Source: Methanobrevibacter sp.
GTDB lineage: Archaea > Methanobacteriota > Methanobacteria > Methanobacteriales > Methanobacteriaceae
Reading direction: 5' to 3'
DNA: 7,279 nt
Assembly (NCBI GenBank): GCA_031261945.1
Contig: JAISIQ010000148.1
Coordinates: 1-7,279, forward strand
Positions 6,168 to 7,279 of the stretch are shown piece after piece. The position numbers and the translations under genes were made by a program. The notes beneath the pieces are model-generated. The model had not been told where the DNA came from, did no database searches, and worked only from the letters and a program-made list of their open reading frames with translations. Every line of letters begins with the position of its first letter. Within the stretch, counting starts at the first letter, position 1.

Positions 6168-6692
6168 TTATTCTAAACAATCATAAGCTATTTCACAAGC
6201 TTTTGAATTTTTATCTCCCATTGTTCCAGGGAATGTTTCTTTAATGACTTTGATTATAGAATCAAGACTCACTTCTCCGCTTTTTTTAGCGAAAGATCCT
6301 AACATCACTGTATTAACAATAGGAACTCCTAGATTGTCAAGAGCTACTCCTGTTGCATCTATAAAGGATCCTTGTCCTCTTTCTACTGTTTCTTTGCTTT
6401 TTGAGTTAATGATTATATTTTCTTTGTTTTTTAATCCTGAAAAAACATCTACTACATCTAATAATCCGTCATCAAGAACAACTACATAATCAGGTTCATA
6501 TACTTGGTATCTTATTTGTATTGGTTTATCATCTATTCTGGTGAAGGCCATAACTGGAGCTCCTCTTCTTTCTACTCCAAAAAATGGAAAAGCCTGAGAA
6601 TAGTTACCATCTTCAAATGCGGCTTTTGCTAATATCTCTGCTGCAGTAACAGCACCTTGTCCTCCACGACCATGAAAGCGAATTTCAATCAT
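6168..6692 (-). CDS. porC: Pyruvate synthase gamma subunit
   Basis: First gene of the por operon, encoding the gamma subunit of pyruvate synthase, the domain that in fused PFORs is involved in coenzyme A binding. It is 174 residues, as expected. The N-terminal [15 protein letters not shown] segment (GRGGQG at residues 8-13) is the hallmark of the 2-oxoacid oxidoreductase gamma family, followed by the ERRGAPV segment around 41-47 and VLDDGLLD around 72-79. The ATG at 6692 has AGGAGG at 6706-6701, 8 nt upstream. A strong BRE/TATA promoter lies 64 bp upstream of the start codon, so transcription of the whole cluster probably begins here. It could in principle serve another 2-oxoacid oxidoreductase, but the adjoining porDABEF settles the assignment. 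Confidence 0.95.
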
Positions 6693-6756
6693 TAATTTTT
6701 CCTCCTTTCACTTCGTCCATTTTATTTATCATGTATAATCATTATAAATTACAAGA

Positions 6757-6772
6757 TATATAAACTTTTTTT
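6757..6772 (-). promoter_or_regulatory. por operon promoter (BRE + TATA box)
   Basis: On the minus strand AAAAAAAG (6772-6765) directly precedes TTTATATA (6764-6757), a textbook archaeal BRE-TATA pair. Transcription would start about 25 bp downstream of the box centre, near 6735, giving a leader of about 40 nt before porC. One copy of the ATGTATAAT motif (6731-6739) overlaps the predicted start site. Confidence 0.8.
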
Positions 6773-6845
6773 AAATATTTTGAAAATTAGAAAATGAATA
6801 GAAATTCTGAAAAATGTATAATAAAAATCTATATAAAAATTTATA

Positions 6846-6923
6846 ATATATGTATAATGGGAGTATAATAATGTATAATATAGGGATATATGGGGTCATA
6901 TATGAAATATATGAATGTATATG
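6846..6923. repeat. Phased ATGTATAAT / ATATATG motif array upstream of the por promoter
   Basis: ATGTATAAT occurs exactly at 6814-6822, 6850-6858 and 6871-6879, with a partial GAGTATAAT at 6861-6869, and once more at 6731-6739 on the predicted por start site. ATATATG occurs at 6846, 6886, 6898 and 6907, with GTATATG at 6917. Neighbouring units are 9-12 bp apart, about one DNA turn. The block also carries three G-runs (6859-6861, 6883-6885, 6892-6895), unusual for the surrounding DNA. It lies about 80-160 bp upstream of the por TATA box. Confidence 0.5.
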
Positions 6924-7050
6924 GTAACTAATTGTATTATTAGTAATAAAATAATTAGAATAAACTAATAGAATTAAACTAATTAGAATTAAAAGAATTA
7001 AGATAATTAAATTATTAAATTATTAAAATAAATTATTAAAATTATAATTA

Positions 7051-7087
7051 TCATGATTAATAATTAACAATTATATTATTAATATGA
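7051..7087. repeat. Imperfect inverted repeat in AT-rich DNA
   Basis: TCAT-G-ATTAATAAT (7051-7064) pairs with ATTATTAATATGA (7075-7087): 13 base pairs with one bulged G and a 10-nt loop. A second perfect palindrome, AAATATAT-AA-ATATATTT, follows at 7094-7111. Neither is followed by a clear terminator tail or linked to a gene in the window. Low complexity makes chance pairing likely. Confidence 0.4.
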
Positions 7088-7217
7088 TATTTCAAATATA
7101 TAAATATATTTATTATTATCATTATTATTAATATTAATTAGTATTAATTAAATTTTATTTATTATTAATATATTTTATTAATATAATTATTAAATTAATA
7201 TAATTACTTAATATATT

Positions 7218-7250
7218 CATTAATACATCATTAATACGTTTATTAATAAT
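7218..7250. repeat. 11-bp tandem repeat, three units
   Basis: CATTAATACAT (7218-7228), CATTAATACGT (7229-7239) and the more diverged TTATTAATAAT (7240-7250) follow each other exactly in phase. The first two differ at one base. The 11-bp period matches that of the array upstream of fum, although the unit sequence differs. Confidence 0.5.
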
Positions 7251-7279
7251 TTTATTAAAACAAATATGGGTAATATCAT

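Larger units (their letters stand above)
6773..7279. other. Gene-free, extremely AT-rich region upstream of the por operon
   Basis: No frame in this 507-bp stretch combines a plausible length with a ribosome binding site; the longest possibilities are a few dozen codons of low-complexity sequence. I see no tRNA, CRISPR or transposase sequence. From 6846 to 6923 there is a phased motif array. From about 6930 to the edge the DNA is nearly all TTAATTA/ATTATTA permutations with short direct and inverted repeats. It may be the promoter region of a gene beyond the right edge. Confidence 0.6.

Noticed and set aside
6244..6489. Plus-strand open frame of 81 codons inside porC
   Set aside because: Antisense shadow of a conserved gene; composition is that of reverse-complemented coding sequence and no family is recognisable.
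6859..6924. G-runs as a possible G-quadruplex
   Set aside because: There are only three runs of three or more G, with loops of about 21 and 6 nt and no proper fourth run; a stable quadruplex is unlikely.
6902..6931. Nine-codon frame (ATG at 6902) preceded by GGGGTC
   Set aside because: It is only nine codons long, lies within a repeated ATATATG array, and nothing shows that it is translated.
7051..7111. Replication origin or attachment site at the right-end palindromes
   Set aside because: No ORB-like origin box, Cdc6/Orc1 gene, tRNA gene or integrase is visible; pairing is expected by chance in such low-complexity DNA.

Overview
The window looks like a chromosomal segment of a very AT-rich methanogenic archaeon of the order Methanobacteriales, most likely Methanobrevibacter or a close relative. 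The reasons are a six-gene porCDABEF cluster of the anabolic methanogen type, a two-subunit class I fumarase gene, archaeal BRE/TATA promoter sequence, GGTG- and AGGAGG-type ribosome binding sites, T-rich archaeal terminators and long, low-complexity AT-rich intergenic DNA. The species cannot be named from the sequence alone.

Layout. Positions 2-514 (+) hold the C-terminal two thirds of the phosphate ABC-transporter ATPase PstB, cut by the left edge. It is followed at 559-1224 (+) by phoU; this is the tail of a pst-phoU operon. A 58-bp T-rich spacer separates phoU from a convergent gene at 1283-2137 (-) for the alpha (iron-sulfur) subunit of class I fumarate hydratase. A gene-free stretch at 2144-2616 holds the fumarase upstream region, which includes a degenerate ~11-bp repeat array, and the hairpin terminator of the next operon. 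From 6692 down to 2617, all on the minus strand, lies the pyruvate:ferredoxin oxidoreductase (pyruvate synthase) operon in the order porC (gamma), porD (delta), porA (alpha), porB (beta), porE, porF. A strong BRE/TATA promoter sits at 6757-6772. The remaining 500 bp (6773-7279) contain no convincing gene and consist of AT-rich repeats, including a roughly helically phased motif array upstream of the por promoter.

How the genes work together. PorABCD reductively carboxylates acetyl-CoA to pyruvate, the entry of fixed carbon into biosynthesis in autotrophic methanogens. PorE and PorF, each with four [4Fe-4S] motifs, are the dedicated electron carriers for that reaction. Fumarase acts further along the same anabolic route, in the incomplete reductive TCA branch (oxaloacetate to malate to fumarate to succinate). 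The pst-phoU genes are a separate phosphate-uptake unit that happens to be adjacent.

The coding content is conserved housekeeping metabolism and I see no evidence of a new enzyme system. The unexplained material is in the intergenic DNA: short repeats spaced at about 10-11 bp upstream of fum and por, a 13-nt motif placed at nearly the same distance upstream of both porD and porA, and a doubled TATA-like unit inside the por operon. Two genes (fum and porE) need their ribosome binding sites to choose the right start codon.
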